DNA from: a virus
Virus record (IMG/VR): IMGVR_UViG_3300044464_000097
Span: 1 to 34,770 of that record
Direction: 5' to 3' (one strand)
DNA length: 34,770 nt
This document shows, in pieces, positions 31,683 to 34,770 of the stretch. Position 1 is the stretch's first letter. Every line of letters begins with the position of its first letter. The notes under the pieces were generated by a model. The model made no database searches. It was given only the letters and a program-made list of their open reading frames with translations, and was not told where the DNA came from. The translations under genes were made by a program, and so were the position numbers.

Positions 31683-31934
31683 TCACTCACCACCCTCATT
31701 AGCCCTGCTCTCGCTCTCCGCTTTGGCGATGTAGGCGCGGGCAGCTTCGTGCCACCGGTTCTGTCGTTCGATCCCACGCGCTGACAACGGGTCGGCCTCA
31801 ATCAGTCCTCGCATAATTGCCGACGCCTGCTTGCGCTCCATCTTCTCGCCGCGTTCCATTCCATCCGTAATCTCGAACTCGACGCTACCGCACTTGGAGC
31901 ACCGTATCCGCTCGGTCGCTGCAATCTCGCTCAT
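31683..31934 (-). CDS. Small hypothetical protein with one CxxC
   Basis: This 83-residue protein starts at ATG 31934 (ATGA overlap with the upstream stop). It begins with IRCSKCGSVEFEI, a half zinc-ribbon knuckle. The rest is a long charged helix (ERKQASAIMRGLIEADPLSARG, then RWHEAARAYIAKAE). The missing second knuckle means it could bind zinc only as a dimer or with a partner. I do not recognise the family. Confidence 0.55.
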   Translation of the reverse strand: MSEIAATERIRCSKCGSVEFEITDGMERGEKMERKQASAIMRGLIEADPLSARGIERQNRWHEAARAYIAKAESESRANEGGE

Positions 31935-32158
31935 GGCTGCTTCTCCTTCGCTGCATCATCGCGCACCACCTTCGGCGGCCGGCCGGGACCACCAGGCCGC
32001 CAGACCTTGCTACCCGTCCGCTTCCGCGTGCGCGCCGTGTCCTTCTTGGCACACGCATCACAGGTCCGCAGGTAGTGCTCGCGTGGCTTGCCGCACCGGA
32101 CACAGCGACCCGTGGCGAGCATACGATCGGCCCAGATGCGGCCCTTCTGAGGCGTCAC
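31931..32158 (-). CDS. Small zinc-finger-like, basic protein
   Basis: The 75-residue protein uses a GTG start overlapping the minor head protein stop (GTGA). It carries CVRCGKPREHYLRTCDAC, a C-x2-C-x10-C-x2-C knuckle pair, followed by a very basic tail (ARTRKRTGSK, then GGPGRPPKVV). The GRPPK stretch resembles an AT-hook. A nucleic-acid-binding role is likely; whether it acts in packaging or regulation cannot be told. Confidence 0.6.
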   Translation of the reverse strand: MTPQKGRIWADRMLATGRCVRCGKPREHYLRTCDACAKKDTARTRKRTGSKVWRPGGPGRPPKVVRDDAAKEKQP

Positions 32159-33252
32159 TCATCCTCCGGAAAGGCGAAGTCGAGATCGTCGGTCGCGGAG
32201 GGATCGGGCCCCGTCTGCCGCGGTGGGCGATCAGGATCGGCGAGCCGCTCCCGCGCAAACTGGTCGGGATTGTTCGTCCCGTCCCAGACGTCGGCATCGG
32301 AGAAGGCTTGATCTGCCGTCACGACCGGCACTTCATCGCACCGACAATTGCAAACCTGCGCCGCACTCCCGGCGGGATCGAGTGGATGCATGAGCTGCTC
32401 GCCGCCGACGTCATAGGGCTCATCGATCGCGCGGATCTGGCCGTGCGCGTCGAAATGATCTTCCCTTTCCTTGCCGTCAAGCGTCGCAAGCCAGCGCTTG
32501 AAAGGCACTCCGCTCGCGGAGTACGTGATCCAGCTCGCCTCGCTCACGATCGCACCCGTCTCCGTGCGTGCCAGCAATTCCGATCTGGCTTTCGTCAACC
32601 AATCGAACTCGCCCCGTAACGTGCGTGCGACTTCAAACGGCCCCTTGCCCGCGAAATAGAACTCCTCGGCAAGCACCGTCTTCAACCGCTCGAAGACATC
32701 ATCGGCCACGTTCCCGGCGAGGAGGTTCGCTCGCTGTGCCAGGGCTTCGGCCACGGCCGGGCTCTCCAGGCGAAAAGCCCCCCGTACGCCCAGCGCCCGA
32801 CGCGCGGCTGTGCCCCCCGCCTCGAACATATCGACGTAGGCGTCATCCAGCGATTCCGTGATCGCGAGCCGAAAGGCGTCTTCATCGTCAGCCATGAGGG
32901 AGCCCACGGCCCGGAGCTCATCCAGCTCGAAGATCCCTTGCAGTTGGCGGGTGCGCTCGGGGCCCAGGGGCCGGCCGCCCCGACCTACTGGGCCCTTTGC
33001 GCGTTTCGCCTCGGCCGCCAGACGTCGAGTCGCGTCACGGTGGAGCCGTTCCAGAGTCCCAGAGCGAGAGAGAACCTGGGTCACAGCTGCCGCCGTCCGC
33101 GAGAAGTCCCGATTCAACGCCTGACGCAGGGCACGTGCCGGCCGGACAAGGGATGTCGGCCGACGCAGCCGGGGCGAATCCAAAGAGGGCGGCTCGGGTA
33201 AGCGGCGCGCCGCGGAGCGAGTGGACACGACTATCGCCGATCCCCGAGCCAC
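32155..33252 (-). CDS. Minor head protein, Mu F/SPP1 gp7-like
   Basis: The 365-residue protein starts at GTG 33252, with GGAAGGATCG upstream. The N-terminal half is helical. The C-terminal part has the Mu F head-morphogenesis pattern: TKARSELLARTETGAIVSEAS, SGVPFKRWLATLDGKEREDHFDAHGQI and GGEQLMHPLDPAGSAAQVCNCRCD. The conserved H-x-x-x-x-GQ, MHPxDP and C-x-C-R-C elements are all present. Such proteins sit next to the portal and are taken into the prohead in small numbers. The tail after the domain is short and acidic. Confidence 0.88.
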   Translation of the reverse strand: MARGSAIVVSTRSAARRLPEPPSLDSPRLRRPTSLVRPARALRQALNRDFSRTAAAVTQVLSRSGTLERLHRDATRRLAAEAKRAKGPVGRGGRPLGPERTRQLQGIFELDELRAVGSLMADDEDAFRLAITESLDDAYVDMFEAGGTAARRALGVRGAFRLESPAVAEALAQRANLLAGNVADDVFERLKTVLAEEFYFAGKGPFEVARTLRGEFDWLTKARSELLARTETGAIVSEASWITYSASGVPFKRWLATLDGKEREDHFDAHGQIRAIDEPYDVGGEQLMHPLDPAGSAAQVCNCRCDEVPVVTADQAFSDADVWDGTNNPDQFARERLADPDRPPRQTGPDPSATDDLDFAFPEDE

Positions 33253-33254
33253 AG

Positions 33255-33785
33255 TTACGATCCTTCCAACGCCGAACGCTGGACGTCATCCGAGAAGGTG
33301 GCGACTGGTTCACCCGCATCGTTGAAAGTGATCTTGACCAGGCCGCGGCGCTCCCAGTCCTGCCGCACGCGCCTGAAAGCCTCGACCCGGACGGGGCCCG
33401 GGCGCACGGTCCATGTCAGGCGCTTTTCCCCGGTGCCATCTACCCACTCGAAAGGAATGCGCTCCTCCCATCCGCTCGAAGTCCGCGGATCAGGGAGGCG
33501 TCCGGTCGCCGGGTCGGGATGGCAATCCATGATCAGGTTCGCCTTGGCGTGCGAGCCGTAGCCGCGGGGCGGCTCAAGCTGGAGCATCCAGCCGCATCCC
33601 CGATTATCACCAACAAATGGCGGCTCATCGGCCATGCAGAGCGCCATCACGTATTCCCTGCGGGTCGTGAAACTGAACTTGCAACGCGGGCATACAGCCG
33701 CCATGAGCTTCGGATCTGGCCGGCCGGGTACTGCACCAGGATCCGATGGCCGTCGCCGAAAGCGGGGATCAGGTTTGAGGTCCAC
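33255..33785 (-). CDS. Zinc-ribbon-like hypothetical protein beside the portal gene
   Basis: The 176-residue protein starts at GTG 33785, overlapping the portal gene end by 17 bases; a downstream start is possible. It has CPRCKFSF, a later Cys (MALC) and a GCGW motif, together a possible four-Cys zinc site over residues about 34-66. The rest is beta-rich (WVDGTGEKRLTWTVRPGPVRVEAFRRV). The gene lies between the portal and Mu F-type genes. I do not recognise it. Confidence 0.6.
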   Translation of the reverse strand: MDLKPDPRFRRRPSDPGAVPGRPDPKLMAAVCPRCKFSFTTRREYVMALCMADEPPFVGDNRGCGWMLQLEPPRGYGSHAKANLIMDCHPDPATGRLPDPRTSSGWEERIPFEWVDGTGEKRLTWTVRPGPVRVEAFRRVRQDWERRGLVKITFNDAGEPVATFSDDVQRSALEGS

Positions 33786-34770
33786 CGTTCCCCGCTGGCA
33801 GCTGCGGGCGCGGGACTACGCGATCGCTGACCCGCGTCGTCCCCTGCCGTAGCCGTGTCAACGCGTCCTCCGGTGACTGGCGACTATCGCCCCCACCGAG
33901 CCCGAACATGCCGGCAATCCGGGATAGCGTCCCCGAGCGCTGGCCGGGGAGCGCCATAGCACTGCCGGCATCCCCGCCATCACGCGCAAGGAGCCCCGCC
34001 GTTTGGAGATCCAAGAGCCGTATCGGGATCGTCGCTTCCTCCGAGTCATCGGGCGGGAAGTCGAGATGCTTGACGATCATCGACGCCCACGCGCGAATGT
34101 CATTGATCGAGAGCGCACCCGTGGACGCGACCCCTACGAGCATCGATACTTCCCGCTGCTCGTCGAGAATGTCGATCTCGTCGTACTTGAAATCCACGGC
34201 CATGAACCCGAGCTCGTCGAGCATCAGGTCGAAGAAGGCTTCGAGCACCGCTTGCTCGGGGTCTATTTGAGACCGCTTGTAGGTCTCGTCCTGCGATTCC
34301 CCGGAGCCCGTACCGAGACTCGCCGTCTCGTTGATCCCGAGCTTCGAGGGCTGCATTCCGTACACATGGATGATGTTGTCCCGGTTCGCGATCTGGTAGC
34401 CCGACCACTCCTGATCGCTGGGCTCCCCGCCGAGCTTCTCGAAGACCACATCGTAGCCATCGATCGGGACCCGGAGCGTGAGGGTTCTATGATCCTCGCC
34501 CTCGATCATGTATTTCATGTGCTCTTCGATCGTGTTCTGGATCCGGTCGATGATGTTCTCGCGGGTATCGGGATCCGAGAACGCAGCCGAAGACGCCTTG
34601 ATCATCACGAGCCAATCGGGCATCCCGCGGTTCACGAAGAAGCGCACGTTCCGGTTGCTCGCAAAGATGTTTCCGACGAGCGAATTGAAGGCCGAGACAA
34701 TCGGCGGGATTCCATAATAGCGCTCGCGCGGGTGGTAAATCTTGAAGTCCGTCAGCTCGCGCTTCAAGTC
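33769..34770 (-). CDS. Portal protein (PBSX/HK97-like), 5' end cut by window edge
   Basis: The frame is open to the right edge; the TTG near 34767 is internal, so the start lies outside the window. The visible 333 residues begin in the middle of the portal fold: KIYHPRERYYGIPPIVSAFNSLVGNIFASNRNVRFFVNRG, a hallmark of PBSX-type portals. Then come a clip/stem region (GYQIANRDNIIHVYGMQPSKLGI), the EAFFDLMLDELGF helix and a Gly/Ser-rich C-terminus. The portal forms the dodecameric DNA channel at one capsid vertex. Terminase genes are probably just beyond the edge. Confidence 0.88.
   Translation of the reverse strand, partial: DLKRELTDFKIYHPRERYYGIPPIVSAFNSLVGNIFASNRNVRFFVNRGMPDWLVMIKASSAAFSDPDTRENIIDRIQNTIEEHMKYMIEGEDHRTLTLRVPIDGYDVVFEKLGGEPSDQEWSGYQIANRDNIIHVYGMQPSKLGINETASLGTGSGESQDETYKRSQIDPEQAVLEAFFDLMLDELGFMAVDFKYDEIDILDEQREVSMLVGVASTGALSINDIRAWASMIVKHLDFPPDDSEEATIPIRLLDLQTAGLLARDGGDAGSAMALPGQRSGTLSRIAGMFGLGGGDSRQSPEDALTRLRQGTTRVSDRVVPRPQLPAGNGGPQT

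Noticed and set aside
1-34770. tRNA genes, integrase, attachment sites, terminase
   Set aside because: No cloverleaf-like sequence, recombinase motif or terminase Walker motif was recognised on either strand. They may lie outside the window.

Overview
The window looks like an internal fragment of a tailed double-stranded DNA phage or prophage (Caudoviricetes). About 34 kb lies on the minus strand as one tightly packed run of head, tail, lysis and surface-modification genes, many joined by ATGA or GTGA overlaps or by a stop codon abutting the next start. The DNA is GC-rich. An encoded secretory signal peptide followed by a beta-barrel-like protein ending in Tyr-Trp suggests a Gram-negative host. 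A tape measure, a tail-tube protein and tail assembly chaperones with a programmed frameshift, and no recognised sheath gene, suggest siphovirus morphology. Terminase, replication, integrase and tRNA genes were not seen, so the genome continues beyond both ends.

Layout in minus-strand transcription order, from right to left. Head module: portal (cut by the right edge), a zinc-ribbon-like protein, a Mu F-type minor head protein and three small Cys-containing proteins. A single plus-strand gene for a zinc-finger-like protein (30637-31368) interrupts the run; its promoter appears to give a leaderless transcript. The minus-strand operon resumes behind a promoter and a leader terminator with a ChaB/XkdF-like maturation protease, a scaffold-like protein, a hypothetical protein and the major capsid protein. 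Next come a structured 196-nt intergenic region, a GT9 glycosyltransferase, small structural proteins, a 1450-residue repetitive fibre, a small membrane protein, connector proteins (one fused to a glycosidase-like domain), a gp10-like protein and a tail terminator. Tail module: tail tube, G/GT-like chaperones with a textbook -1 frameshift site, tape measure, a distal tail candidate, a second tail-tube-like protein and a large hub protein. Lysis candidates follow: an M15-like peptidase, an XhlA-like protein and a two-helix membrane protein. The left end holds a glycan cassette (two SAM methyltransferases, a GT2-GT9 fusion and a GT2), a multi-helix membrane protein and the outer-membrane-like protein. 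These converge on two plus-strand genes at a bidirectional terminator.

The most unusual theme is surface chemistry. Four glycosyltransferase domains and two methyltransferases sit in the structural operon. One GT9 lies directly after the capsid gene and carries an N-terminal module like those of small capsid-adjacent phage proteins. Together with a Gly-rich fibre encoded in the head region and a glycosidase-like domain on a connector, this points to a virion- or host-glycan modification system that may be undescribed. All functions are read from sequence by eye; none was tested by database search.
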